64,000 nt of DNA, taken from NCBI RefSeq assembly GCF_000373785.1, contig NZ_KB892377.1, forward strand, positions 522,934-586,933. Reading direction: 5' to 3'. Both the position numbers and the translations under genes were made by a program. Origin of the DNA: Erysipelothrix tonsillarum DSM 14972. Its GTDB lineage: Bacteria; Bacillota_I; Bacilli_A; Erysipelotrichales; Erysipelotrichaceae. Below the pieces are notes generated by a model. It was not told the DNA's origin. It did not search any database and saw nothing but the letters and a program-made list of their open reading frames with translations. Positions 54,285 through 63,839 of the stretch are shown here, in pieces; within the stretch, counting starts at the first letter, position 1; the number at the start of each line of letters is the position of its first letter.

Positions 54285-54965
54285 TTATTTTACTAATTTT
54301 TCAAAAGCATCCTTTGCCGCCATTTGTTCTGCCTTCTTTTTAGACAAGCCTTTTCCTTGTCCGAAAATTAACTCATCCAGTTTTACAACTACTTCAAATT
54401 CTGGCGCATTCGACGGTCCAACGACGTTGATTACTTCATAACTTACAGATTTTCGCGAATCGGCTTGTATATATTCTTGTAATTTTGTTTTATAATCCGT
54501 GATGCTTAACGATTCTAATTCGTTGAAGGCTTCACTCATCACTTGATCAAGAATAATATTTACACTATCAATACCACTATCAAGGTAAAGAGCACCAATA
54601 AAACTCTCAAATAAGTCAGCTATAATGGATGCTCGTACACGACCACCATTTTTTTCTTCACCCATACCTAACATGAGGTAATCATTGAGTTTTAGCTTTA
54701 AACTATATTGCGCCAAAGCTTCTTCACAAACTAACTTAGCGCGATATAATGTCATATCTCCCTCATTAAAATGATCCTTATGTTTAAATAAACGTTCTGA
54801 AACACAAATTTGTAAGACTGCATCACCCATGAATTCAAGGCGCTCGTTGTCTTCTAAACGTTCTTCTACTTCATTTACATATGAAGAATGAATAAACGCA
54901 TTATCAATTAAATCTTTATTAATATATGGAATCTGTAAAGAATCCAATAAATCCCATTTTGTCAT
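54285..54965 (-). CDS. rnc: Ribonuclease III
   Basis: 226 residues. Catalytic signature NERLEFMGDAVLQI with Glu/Asp metal ligands, second acidic cluster ADLFESFIGALYLD, and a C-terminal double-stranded RNA-binding domain (YKTLLQEYIQ-type: YKTKLQEYIQADSRKSVSYEV; GKGLSKKKAEQMAAKDAFEKL). AAGGTGA precedes the ATG. A TATAAT near 54980 might provide an extra promoter but lacks a -35. Confidence 0.96.
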   Translation of the reverse strand: MTKWDLLDSLQIPYINKDLIDNAFIHSSYVNEVEERLEDNERLEFMGDAVLQICVSERLFKHKDHFNEGDMTLYRAKLVCEEALAQYSLKLKLNDYLMLGMGEEKNGGRVRASIIADLFESFIGALYLDSGIDSVNIILDQVMSEAFNELESLSITDYKTKLQEYIQADSRKSVSYEVINVVGPSNAPEFEVVVKLDELIFGQGKGLSKKKAEQMAAKDAFEKLVK

Positions 54966-54992
54966 GTTATCACCTTATAATATTATACACCA

Positions 54993-56951
54993 TTATGTCG
55001 TTTTAAAATACTGTCGGCGGTCGACATCCGCAATTATTTCTTGGTAATCCTCATGATTTAGATTTTCTGCAATTTTTTCCGCATCAATCTTAGCCTGTTT
55101 AAGGATTTTTTCATCTTTTACAATATCACCCAGGATAAAGTTCGGCAACCCTGATTGACGTTGCCCTAAAACATCTCCAAAACCACGGAGTCGCATATCC
55201 GTCATGGACAATTCGAAACCATCATGTGACGAAACCAGAGCACTCAATCGCGCCTCAGTTTCTTCACTCTCATTACTACTCAGTAAATAACAGATTCCTT
55301 GAACACTTCCCCGGCCAACGCGACCACGGAGTTGGTGCAGCGTTGCTAGGCCAAATTGTTCAGCATTATAGATAATCATCGTGTTTGCATTATGCACATC
55401 CAACCCGACTTCAATAACACTTGTACTAATCAGTATATCAATCGTCCCGTCGGCAAACCGTTTCATTTTTTCGTTTTTAATTTCGCTCGGCATTTTCCCG
55501 TGAACATAATCAACATTGTAGGATGCGAAAACAGGTTTTAAGTTTTTACATATCGTTAGTACATTCTTTACACCAGGTCGCTCGCCCTCATCAATTGCAG
55601 CACACACAATATAGATTTGCTCTTTTCGTTCAAGTCGCTCATAAATCGTAGTCATAATGGATCGCAGTGAATTTTCGCGAATCCATTCTGTTTTAATTGT
55701 TTTTCGATGACTTGGATATGTCGCAATCGTAGAAACATCTAAATCAAAAAATAAACTTGAGGCTAAGGTTCTTGGAATCGGAGTTGCGGAAAGCATCAAG
55801 GCATCAACTTTTTCCCCTTTTGTAATTAACGCCCTGCGTTGGTCAACACCAAAACGATGTTGTTCATCAATAACCACCAGCCCCAGATTGCGAAACTGCA
55901 CATCTTTTTGAAAGAGCGCGTGCGTTCCAAAAATAAATTGCACTGAGCCCTCACGAATTGCCGATAAGCCTTCATCACGATCTTCGATACCTTGCGATAT
56001 AACAACACAATCAACTTCTGGAAACAAACGCTTGAAGGTCTGAACATGTTGCATCAACAACAATTCAGTAGGAACCATCATCGCAACTTGATAACCCGAT
56101 CGATACACAGCATATGCCGCTAATAGGGCAACAACCGTTTTACCACTCCCTACATCACCCTGAAGCAAACGATTCATTTGTTTGCTACTTGACAGATCAC
56201 TTAAAATATCATGAAGTGATGTCATTTGATCTTCAGTAAGTTTAAAAGGAAGGGTGTCTAATATCGAAAGTGCATCCGCAATCATAAAAGGTTTGGGAAC
56301 TCCAAAATCACGTGTTCCATTATTCATAGCGATCGAGAGATGATACGCCAAAAACTCCTCATATTTAAGCGTTCTTAAACCAAATTGAAGCTCACGTTCA
56401 CTTTGAGGTTGATGCATTGATTTAATAGCATCGAAACGATCTAAAAGATGATACTGTAATTGGAACTCGTTGGGAATTATATTAGGTATGGTTACGTCCG
56501 CTATAATTTTATGAATTAATCGCTCAATCTCATATTGTTTAATACCCGATTTTTGGCTATAGATTGGTTTAATTCCTACGATTTCTTCAATGTTTTTATT
56601 ACTTACCGTTTTAGCGGTAACCCTACCATCTGTACCAACGACACCGACGACAACAATACCATGATCGTAATGACGTGCATTCAGAAAACGTCGATTAAAA
56701 ATCGCTACACCAACGATTTCATCATCAACCACGACTTTAAAATTTGTGACCGATTGATTTTTACGAAAAGTAAAATGTTTAAAACCACCCAATAATCGAC
56801 CCGAAAAAACAACCGTATCGCCAGGCTTCCATTCCCCATGGGGTTTTGATTCAAGACGCTCATAACGATAAGGAAAAACCATCAAAAAAGCTTCTGGTGT
56901 CTCAGCACCATAGGCTTGCATGATTTTTGTTTGTTTATCCGTTAGTTTCAT
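54993..56951 (-). CDS. recG: ATP-dependent DNA helicase RecG
   Basis: 652 residues. N-terminal wedge/OB domain, helicase domain with LLQGDVGSGKTVVALLAA (Walker A), VVIDEQHRFGVDQR (DEAH-like box) and ATPIPRTLA, then QLRGRVGRGSVQG and the C-terminal RDGFELSMTDMRLRGFGDVLGQRQSG-like segment. Repairs stalled replication forks. The ATG has no Shine-Dalgarno sequence and is directly preceded by a terminator-like hairpin. An internal ATG at 56921 also lacks one. Confidence 0.94.
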   Translation of the reverse strand: MKLTDKQTKIMQAYGAETPEAFLMVFPYRYERLESKPHGEWKPGDTVVFSGRLLGGFKHFTFRKNQSVTNFKVVVDDEIVGVAIFNRRFLNARHYDHGIVVVGVVGTDGRVTAKTVSNKNIEEIVGIKPIYSQKSGIKQYEIERLIHKIIADVTIPNIIPNEFQLQYHLLDRFDAIKSMHQPQSERELQFGLRTLKYEEFLAYHLSIAMNNGTRDFGVPKPFMIADALSILDTLPFKLTEDQMTSLHDILSDLSSSKQMNRLLQGDVGSGKTVVALLAAYAVYRSGYQVAMMVPTELLLMQHVQTFKRLFPEVDCVVISQGIEDRDEGLSAIREGSVQFIFGTHALFQKDVQFRNLGLVVIDEQHRFGVDQRRALITKGEKVDALMLSATPIPRTLASSLFFDLDVSTIATYPSHRKTIKTEWIRENSLRSIMTTIYERLERKEQIYIVCAAIDEGERPGVKNVLTICKNLKPVFASYNVDYVHGKMPSEIKNEKMKRFADGTIDILISTSVIEVGLDVHNANTMIIYNAEQFGLATLHQLRGRVGRGSVQGICYLLSSNESEETEARLSALVSSHDGFELSMTDMRLRGFGDVLGQRQSGLPNFILGDIVKDEKILKQAKIDAEKIAENLNHEDYQEIIADVDRRQYFKTT

Positions 56952-56953
56952 AT

Positions 56954-56980
56954 AAAAAATAAAAGGGCTAAGCCCTTTTA
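56954..56980 (-). terminator. Terminator-like hairpin between fakA and recG
   Basis: On the - strand AAAAGGGC and GCCCTTTT form an 8-bp stem with a TTA loop followed by ATTTTTT. It overlaps the fakA stop codon, and the T run ends two bases before the recG ATG. Confidence 0.82.
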
Positions 56981-58597
56981 TTCTACTCCAATGATGTACG
57001 AATAAACAGGTTGTTCACCGCGGTGAGACTCAACTTCCACATCATATGTAGATTCAATATAGTCTACAACTGCAGCTGCTTCTTCAACGGATACATCTTC
57101 ACCTGCAATCAAGGTCACAAGTTCACTCTCGTCATCAATTAATTGTGCACAAAGTGCTTTTGTAGTTTCGAAACGATTTGGGTTTGTTACAACGATGTCT
57201 TTTTCAAGAATACCCATGAAATCATTTTGTTTGATTTCAATGGACTCAAACATTGTATCTTTAATAGCGTAAGTTACTTGACCAGTTTTCGTATTAGCAA
57301 CTGCATCAAGCATTTCACCTAAATTATCCTCAACATCAACATCAGGATTAAACATCACACATGCTGATAATCCTTGAGGAATTGTCTTAGTTTCAATAAC
57401 GTGAATATCTTTATCATCGCAAATATCTTGTGCCTGTTTAGCGGCCATAATAATATTTGAGTTGTTAGGTAGGATAAAGATATGGTCTGCATCGATACTA
57501 TTGATAAGAGCTACAAAATCTTCAGTTGAAGGATTCATTGTTTGCCCACCACTAATAATATATTCTGCACGTAGTTCTTTAAACATATCAACAACACCTG
57601 ATCCGGCAGCTACTGCAACAATTGCATATTTACTATGCTTATTTTGAGTTGCTTTTTCTTCAGCATCTAGGATTGTATTATGTTGTTCTGACATATTTTC
57701 AATTTTTAATTTAACAAACTCACCATAGCGTTGGGCTAGGTTTAATGCGTTCCCAGGTTTAAGTGTATGAACGTGCACTTTTACAAGGTCTTCATCAGTT
57801 ACCACAACAAGTGAATTTCCTAATGCTTCAAGTTGAGCTCTAAATTTATCTTCGTTATAGCGATTTGTTGATTCTTCATCAAGACGAACTATAAATTCTG
57901 TACAGTAACCAAATTCATCGTGTTCAAAATCTGACGCAGCAGCGTGATTTGATTCATCACTGTCTTCAAGTTCAATTGGTGAACCTTTAAGTTCAGCTAA
58001 AAAACCTTCCAATACAGTTACATAACCCTTACCACCACTGTCAACAACACCGACTTCTTTAAGAACAGGTAACAATTCAGGGGTTCCATCGAGAGATTTG
58101 TTTGCTTCTACAACAAGACATTCAAAAAATTCAATAATTGAAATTTCAGGATTTTTAAGAACATATTCATAAGTAGCTTGTGAACTTTCACGTAAGACTG
58201 TTAGAATCGTACCCTCAACAGGTCGCATAACAGCTTTATATGCAACTTCTTTTCCCATTTGGAAAGCTTCAGCTAGATCCATTACACTTGCTTCTTGTAA
58301 ATTCTCAACCGATTGTGCAAATCCACGGAATATTTGAGAAAGGATAACGCCTGAGTTACCGCGAGCACCCATTAGAAGACCTCGAGATAATGTTTTAGCT
58401 AATTGACCTAAATGTGATGTCACAGCTTTCTTAGAATCGGTTAAACCACTTGTAAATGTAAGATTCATATTGGTTCCTGTATCACCATCGGGCACAGGAA
58501 AAACGTTAAGAGCATTGATTTCATGATGCTTATTTGTTAGATTGTTGGCACCACTTTGAAGCATCTTCAAAAAGATATCGCCATTAATAGTATTCAT
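56978..58597 (-). CDS. fakA: FakA-like fatty acid kinase (DAK2/YloV family)
   Basis: 539 residues. N-terminal DAK2/DhaL kinase domain (ALNVFPVPDGDTGTNMNLT, metal-binding Asp residues; GARGNSGVILSQIFRGFAQ), a middle domain and a C-terminal DegV-like part (YIISGGQTMNPSTEDFV, ILPNNSNIIMAAKQA). FakA phosphorylates fatty acids delivered by FakB, allowing use of host lipids. No fakB lies in this window. It starts one base after the YloU-like gene ends. Confidence 0.92.
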   Translation of the reverse strand: MNTINGDIFLKMLQSGANNLTNKHHEINALNVFPVPDGDTGTNMNLTFTSGLTDSKKAVTSHLGQLAKTLSRGLLMGARGNSGVILSQIFRGFAQSVENLQEASVMDLAEAFQMGKEVAYKAVMRPVEGTILTVLRESSQATYEYVLKNPEISIIEFFECLVVEANKSLDGTPELLPVLKEVGVVDSGGKGYVTVLEGFLAELKGSPIELEDSDESNHAAASDFEHDEFGYCTEFIVRLDEESTNRYNEDKFRAQLEALGNSLVVVTDEDLVKVHVHTLKPGNALNLAQRYGEFVKLKIENMSEQHNTILDAEEKATQNKHSKYAIVAVAAGSGVVDMFKELRAEYIISGGQTMNPSTEDFVALINSIDADHIFILPNNSNIIMAAKQAQDICDDKDIHVIETKTIPQGLSACVMFNPDVDVEDNLGEMLDAVANTKTGQVTYAIKDTMFESIEIKQNDFMGILEKDIVVTNPNRFETTKALCAQLIDDESELVTLIAGEDVSVEEAAAVVDYIESTYDVEVESHRGEQPVYSYIIGVE

Positions 58598-58959
58598 TAT
58601 TGAACAACCTTAATACCTTGAACATAAACATTAATCGTATTAAAGTTTTGTTGAAGTGTTTTTTCTAACATGTATTTCGCTTTCTTTTGAACTTCGAGTA
58701 CTACTTCTGAAATCTTAACGTTATAACTTACAATTATATATAAATCCAAATCAAAACCGTTATCGCCTTTTCGTACAATAACACCTTTTGAATAATTTTC
58801 ACCTTTTAACAATTCTGCAAGACCATCTTTAAAAACTTGCTGAGAGGCCATTCCAACAACACCATAACATTCTGTCACGACACCGCCAGCTAGCATTGCG
58901 ATTGCTTCGTTTGAAACATTGATTTTTCCAAATTCATTGGTTTTTTCAATCGCCATCAT
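58597..58959 (-). CDS. Asp23/Gls24 family protein, YloU-like
   Basis: 120 residues: GKINVSNEAIAMLAGGVVTECYGVVGMASQQVFKDG, then VIVRKGDNGFDLDLYIIVSYNVKISEVVLEVQKKAKYMLEK. Two ATGs are adjacent (58959, 58956); GAGGAGG gives better spacing to the second. Pairing with fakA is the standard yloU-yloV arrangement. It may assist membrane or envelope functions; the mechanism is unknown. Confidence 0.9.
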   Translation of the reverse strand: MMAIEKTNEFGKINVSNEAIAMLAGGVVTECYGVVGMASQQVFKDGLAELLKGENYSKGVIVRKGDNGFDLDLYIIVSYNVKISEVVLEVQKKAKYMLEKTLQQNFNTINVYVQGIKVVQ

Positions 58960-58992
58960 TTCTCCTCCTCTTTCTTATATTTAATAATATTT

Positions 58993-59805
58993 TTATGATC
59001 CACACGCTTTCACTACAGCAGACTGTGTTTCTTCTGTTGGGCCATACTCAATAAACTCGATACATCGAGCGCTTGGATCAGCCCCACTTATAATAGTAGC
59101 ATATTTATTGAGTTGTGGTAAAGTTTCTACATTTGTAAATACAAAGTAGTCATTATTCATCACAATACGCATGTAATCCGGTTCAACTTTTGTTGGTTCG
59201 AAATGAATCTCCGAAACCGACGCCATAGAACCATCATCAATCGTTGAAAGTGCGGTTAACAATGCTTCTGTAATCGAATCATCATTAAACCCAACTAGTA
59301 AGGGTAACCGCTCAATAACAGTTGGGTCAACTGTTTCAAATTCTTTATAGTATCCATCTTCAAAATAAACTCGAATCGAAGGTTCTAAAGTATACCCGAC
59401 TGCTTTTTTTTCAGTAACGTTGAGATTGACAATACCTTGTCGATAATAAACATGTGTATCGACCGTATCCAGTCCTTTAACGGACTTTCCTTTTTGATTT
59501 AAGATACCCTTATACGTTAAATAAATACGTTGATTTTCATGAACTTTTAACGATTCTTTGATTTCATCATCAGTGAGAACAACATTACCATTCACCCGTA
59601 CTTGTTGGATACGAGATGCGTCACTTTTATCAAAGAAATAGATGCCGATAACAATCCCAACCACAACCATCAATTGAACAACTCGAAATGCGATACGACG
59701 TCTTTTTTTGCGACGTATCGTTTTTTTCTTTTGATCAATAGTAGCCTTTATTTTATCGATAGGCTCACGTTCATCATTTAATTCTGGATTAGTGCGCCGC
59801 GTCAT
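58993..59805 (-). CDS. divIB: Cell-division protein DivIB/FtsQ
   Basis: 270 residues. A basic cytoplasmic segment (RRKKRRRIAF) is followed by one membrane helix (VVQLMVVVGIVIGIYFF), then a POTRA domain (IQQVRVNGNVVLTDDEIKESLKVHENQRIYL) and a beta domain. Part of the divisome. The ATG at 59805 is preferred over an upstream TTG within the murG end, giving a 17-bp overlap with murG. Confidence 0.9.
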   Translation of the reverse strand: MTRRTNPELNDEREPIDKIKATIDQKKKTIRRKKRRRIAFRVVQLMVVVGIVIGIYFFDKSDASRIQQVRVNGNVVLTDDEIKESLKVHENQRIYLTYKGILNQKGKSVKGLDTVDTHVYYRQGIVNLNVTEKKAVGYTLEPSIRVYFEDGYYKEFETVDPTVIERLPLLVGFNDDSITEALLTALSTIDDGSMASVSEIHFEPTKVEPDYMRIVMNNDYFVFTNVETLPQLNKYATIISGADPSARCIEFIEYGPTEETQSAVVKACGS

Positions 59806-60880
59806 GAAGTCCCACCACCTTTTCAACTAAATCAGCAATATCTGAAACAGCATTGGGTGTCGCACGTTTTCGTGCATTTTCACCAAGTTGTAGTAAACGT
59901 TCTTCATTTCGAATTAATTTAAACACGCGATCATTTAATACGTTCTCATTGATATCTTCTTCTAAGAGCATATCACATGCATTTTTATCAAATAACGATT
60001 TCGCATTGTAGTATTGATGATTATTCGCAACATAAGGACTTGGTATCAATAATGAGGGTAAACCAAATGATTCAATCTCTGCGACCGTCGAAGCGCCTGA
60101 GCGACATACAATTAAGTCTACAACCGGAAGCAATGCTTTTTGATCGACAAAACCTTCCAAATGAATATTTGGGTGAACCTCACCTACAGTTTGTTTGAAC
60201 TTTTCGATATGCAAAGGTCCTGTAACAATGATGACTTGGGTTTCCGAATCATTATAATGACGAACATACGATTCAAACTTTTTATTCATTGCCGTTGATC
60301 CTTGAGATCCCATGACCATGAGCACCGTTTTTAGATTAGGATTTAAATTCAACCGTTTCACTTCTGCTGTGCTATCAATTGTTTCATTAATCAATGAAGC
60401 ACGTGGATTCCCTAAATAATAGACATGATCGCGACCCTCAAACGCTTCTTCATAACATGTAATAATCGCTTTCGCTGAATCCGCAACCATTTTATTTGCT
60501 TTACCAGGATATGCATTTTGCTCATGAAGAATGATTGGTATTTTAAGTGATTTTGCCGCAAAAGTAACGGGACCACAAACATAACCACCAAAAGCAAATA
60601 CCACATCCGGTTTGATAGTTTTTAAATGTTTTTTAGCAGTACGATAAGCACCAAATTGAGAGAATACAGCTTTGATTTTATCCAAAGCACTTCCTTGAAG
60701 GCCTTGATTGTGGATAGGGAAAAATGGATAGCCCGCTTCCGGAACAATCCAAGATTCCATCTTATGGTCATTTCCAATAAATACAACCTCAGAATTGCGT
60801 TTGTTTTTAATAAAATCAGCATAGGTAATTGCAGGGTAAATATGTCCCCCACTACCACCGGTAACAATACATACTTTCAT
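59789..60880 (-). CDS. murG: UDP-GlcNAc:lipid I GlcNAc transferase MurG
   Basis: 363 residues. GT28 glycosyltransferase making lipid II at the inner membrane face. N-terminal VTGGSGGHIYPAI, the HEQNAYPGKANK segment, and the C-terminal CRSGASTVAEIESFGLPSLLIP with NHQYYNAKSL are conserved. Lies 9 bp after ruvB and overlaps divIB. Confidence 0.96.
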   Translation of the reverse strand: MKVCIVTGGSGGHIYPAITYADFIKNKRNSEVVFIGNDHKMESWIVPEAGYPFFPIHNQGLQGSALDKIKAVFSQFGAYRTAKKHLKTIKPDVVFAFGGYVCGPVTFAAKSLKIPIILHEQNAYPGKANKMVADSAKAIITCYEEAFEGRDHVYYLGNPRASLINETIDSTAEVKRLNLNPNLKTVLMVMGSQGSTAMNKKFESYVRHYNDSETQVIIVTGPLHIEKFKQTVGEVHPNIHLEGFVDQKALLPVVDLIVCRSGASTVAEIESFGLPSLLIPSPYVANNHQYYNAKSLFDKNACDMLLEEDINENVLNDRVFKLIRNEERLLQLGENARKRATPNAVSDIADLVEKVVGLHDAAH

Positions 60881-60889
60881 ATTCTACCT

Positions 60890-61900
60890 CTATTCAAATA
60901 GCCTTTGATTAACATCAATTTTAAGATGTTCATAAGCCTTCGTTGTCACAACACGACCTCGGGGCGTACGATTAATGAAACCAAGTTGTAATAAGTATGG
61001 TTCATACACATCTTCTAAAGTCATCGTTTCTTCAGATATTGAAGCGGCTATAGCTTCAATGCCCACCGGACCTCCGTCAAAACGTTCGATAATCCCTCTT
61101 AAATATCGTAAATCAACATCATCAAGTCCTAAATCATCAACTTTTAATTTATTTAAAGCTAATTGAGTAATTGGAAAATCAATCACGTTATCATTGAGAA
61201 CTTGTGCAAAATCACGCACCCGTCTGAATAAACGGTTAGCAATTCGCGGTGTTCCACGAGAGCGCTTTGCAATTTCACTTACTGCATCATGGTCAATGCT
61301 TGTATTTAAAACACGACTGGTACGGGTTACGATGGTTTCTAATTCATCATGACTGTAATATTCTAGTTTTGAAATAATACCGAAACGGTCTCTTAACGGT
61401 GACGATAAGTCCCCTGCCCGTGTTGTTGCACCAATTAATGTAAACGGTGGTAAATCAATTTGGATGCTTCTTGTTGATGAGTCTTTACCAACAACAAGAT
61501 CCAATGTGAAATCTTCCATCGCGGGATATAAAACTTCTTCAACCGCTTTAGGCATCCGATGAATTTCATCAATAAAAAGAACATCACCCGGTTCAAGACT
61601 CGAAAGAATCGCAGCTAAATCACCACTGCGTTCGATACTCGGACCACTTGTCACCTTAATACCAGTTTGCATTTCATTTGCAATAACGTGCGCTATGGTC
61701 GTTTTACCAAGTCCTGGAGGACCGTAAAACAGTAAATGATCGAGTGCTTCATTGCGCGATTTCGCCGCTTCAATAAAGATTTTTAAATTTTCTTTTAATC
61801 CTTCTTGACCTACATATTCGCGTAGCGTTTGAGGACGTAGATTTTCTTCGTAATCTTGTCCCGAAGCAATTTGCTCACCTGACATCAGACGTTCTTCCAT
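60890..61900 (-). CDS. ruvB: Holliday junction branch-migration ATPase RuvB
   Basis: 336 residues. [27 protein letters not shown], Walker [21 protein letters not shown], Walker [11 protein letters not shown], arginine-finger region [18 protein letters not shown], and the C-terminal winged helix ending with [18 protein letters not shown]. Starts directly after ruvA with no gap. Confidence 0.97.
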   Translation of the reverse strand: MEERLMSGEQIASGQDYEENLRPQTLREYVGQEGLKENLKIFIEAAKSRNEALDHLLFYGPPGLGKTTIAHVIANEMQTGIKVTSGPSIERSGDLAAILSSLEPGDVLFIDEIHRMPKAVEEVLYPAMEDFTLDLVVGKDSSTRSIQIDLPPFTLIGATTRAGDLSSPLRDRFGIISKLEYYSHDELETIVTRTSRVLNTSIDHDAVSEIAKRSRGTPRIANRLFRRVRDFAQVLNDNVIDFPITQLALNKLKVDDLGLDDVDLRYLRGIIERFDGGPVGIEAIAASISEETMTLEDVYEPYLLQLGFINRTPRGRVVTTKAYEHLKIDVNQRLFE

Positions 61901-62488
61901 CTACACCCCTCGCTTTCTTGAATGCAACAGTTTCAATCCTGCTTTAATAAATTCATCTACAGAATCCAAATTTAGCATCGCCAGTTCATTTTTAATATTA
62001 TTCAATTCTGCTTTCTTAAACCCTAAATCACCCAATGCATCCAAAGCTTCTTCCAACTGCGGGATTGCCGCACTCTTTGAAACCCCTGTTTGCGTTGCTA
62101 CAAATTTCCCTTTAAGGTCTAACATCATTTGAGAAGCCATTTTAGGGCCTACTCCCGGCAGTTTCTTTAAAAAGGCCATATCTTCTTGGTCAATCGCCCT
62201 TACGATGTCATCGCCGCTAAAACGGCTTAAAATGGTTATGCCCGTTTTAGGCCCAACCCCTTTTACCGTTATTAGTTGACGAAATATATCTAGTTCTCGT
62301 TTTTCAACGAAACCAAATAAAATGATTGCATCTTCTCTCACATGTTGATAAGTGTGAAATATTATGCTCTCATTTAATGTCACCATCTCTGGATTCCCAC
62401 AAAATACTTGATAACCAATACCATGGTTATCGACCACAACATAATCGATTCCTCGATCCACTGCAACACCTGAAATAAATGCAATCAT
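61901..62488 (-). CDS. ruvA: Holliday junction DNA-binding protein RuvA
   Basis: 195 residues. OB-fold N-terminus (MIAFISGVAVDRGIDYVVVDNHGIGYQV), two helix-hairpin-helix motifs (ITVKGVGPKTGITIL; LKKLPGVGPKMASQMMLDLKGK), and a C-terminal domain (LDALGDLGFKKAELNNI) that contacts RuvB. Confidence 0.96.
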   Translation of the reverse strand: MIAFISGVAVDRGIDYVVVDNHGIGYQVFCGNPEMVTLNESIIFHTYQHVREDAIILFGFVEKRELDIFRQLITVKGVGPKTGITILSRFSGDDIVRAIDQEDMAFLKKLPGVGPKMASQMMLDLKGKFVATQTGVSKSAAIPQLEEALDALGDLGFKKAELNNIKNELAMLNLDSVDEFIKAGLKLLHSRKRGV

Positions 62489-62502
62489 ATTATCACCTAT
62501 TA

Positions 62503-63786
62503 TTATTCTACCATACCTTCTTCAAAAACAAATTGAATATCTGCAACAATTACAACATCATCATCTTTAACACCCGCATCACGGAGTGCTTGATCAACAC
62601 CTAGACGTTTCATAGCGAGACCAAATTGAATGGCAGATTCTTCAGTATCAAACTCATATTGACGTAATTGACGGTCAATAATATCGCCTGTAACACGCCA
62701 TTTTGTTTGATTAATTTGTTCTATATCAAAGTTTCGTTTTGGAGCTTCATATTTATAAACTACCGATTCACTTTGTTCTTCGATACGTTCTTCAACATGA
62801 GCATCAAGAATATCAGCAAGACGGTACAATAATGAATCAATCCCTTCACCAACCATGGTTACAAGCTCAAAGACTTCAAGTTCCGGATAAGCCGCTTTGA
62901 ATTTTTCTAAGTTTGCAGGTGCTACTTCAAGATCCATCTTATTCGCAACCACTACCATCGGTTTTTTTAGTAAATCTTCATTATATTTTTCAAGTTCCAT
63001 ATTAATGATCCGATAATCTTCAATAGGATCACGACCATCTTCCGAACCCATATCGACAACATGTACTAAAACGCGACAACGTTCGATATGTTTTAAGAAA
63101 ACATGTCCAAGTCCTTTACCTAGATGGGCATCTTCAATTAACCCAGGTAAATCGGCAACTGCAAAAGATCTGCCATCCGGGCTACTTGATATTCCCAAAT
63201 TTGGAGCTATTGTCGTAAAATGGTAATCCGCAACCTCAGGTTTAGCACGAGATATTACAGATAATAACGTTGATTTCCCAACAGATGGGTAACCAATAAT
63301 TCCAACATCAGCAAGCAGTTTTAACTCGATTGTAATATCAAGTTGTTGACCCAATTCGCCTTTTTCCGAAAAAGTAGGAGCAGGGTTATTTGCTGTTGCA
63401 AAACGTGCATTTCCTCTTCCGCCGCGTCCACCGTGAGCGACAACCTCGCGTTGTCCAACTTCTGTTAAGTCAGCAATAACAATTCCTTTTTCATTGTCGA
63501 TAACCATTGTACCTACAGGAACTTTTAAAATGACATCTTGTGCTCCTGCACCATGCATTTTTTTGTTCTTCCCAGGCGTACCATGTGAAGCTTTAATAAC
63601 ACGGTTATATCTTAAATCAAGCAATGTAGACTTATTTGAATCAGCAACAAAAACAATGTCGCCACCTTTTCCACCATCGCCACCATAAGGTCCACCAAGT
63701 GGAACAAAGGCCTCACGACGGAAAGAAGTCATTCCATCACCACCGTTACCGGCTATTACTTTTATATTTACGCGATCTACAAACAT
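62503..63786 (-). CDS. obgE: Obg-family GTPase
   Basis: 427 residues. Glycine-rich Obg domain (VIAGNGGDGMTSFRREAFVPLGGPYGGDGGKGGDIVFV), G1 IGYPSVGKSTLLSVISRAKPEVADYHFTT, G3 DLPGLIEDA, G4 NKMD, and the OCT domain in the last ~80 residues. Ribosome-associated GTPase needed for growth and stress responses. Lies just after rpmA, separated by a terminator-like hairpin. Confidence 0.96.
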   Translation of the reverse strand: MFVDRVNIKVIAGNGGDGMTSFRREAFVPLGGPYGGDGGKGGDIVFVADSNKSTLLDLRYNRVIKASHGTPGKNKKMHGAGAQDVILKVPVGTMVIDNEKGIVIADLTEVGQREVVAHGGRGGRGNARFATANNPAPTFSEKGELGQQLDITIELKLLADVGIIGYPSVGKSTLLSVISRAKPEVADYHFTTIAPNLGISSSPDGRSFAVADLPGLIEDAHLGKGLGHVFLKHIERCRVLVHVVDMGSEDGRDPIEDYRIINMELEKYNEDLLKKPMVVVANKMDLEVAPANLEKFKAAYPELEVFELVTMVGEGIDSLLYRLADILDAHVEERIEEQSESVVYKYEAPKRNFDIEQINQTKWRVTGDIIDRQLRQYEFDTEESAIQFGLAMKRLGVDQALRDAGVKDDDVVIVADIQFVFEEGMVE

Positions 63787-63810
63787 TAAATCACCCTTTC
63801 CATTTCAATT

Positions 63811-63832
63811 AAAAACCCCCTATTTAAGGGGG
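63811..63832 (-). terminator. Terminator-like hairpin between rpmA and obgE
   Basis: On the - strand CCCCCT and AGGGGG form a GC-rich stem with a 5-base loop, followed by TTTTT. It should cut part of the transcription from the ribosomal protein genes into obgE; only ~25 bp separate it from the obgE ATG. Confidence 0.85.
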
Positions 63833-63839
63833 CTTCAGA

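Noticed and set aside
54966-54992. Separate promoter before rnc (TATAAT near 54980)
   Set aside because: No matching -35 at 16-18 bp; the motif occurs easily in AT-rich gaps, so it is mentioned only in the rnc entry.
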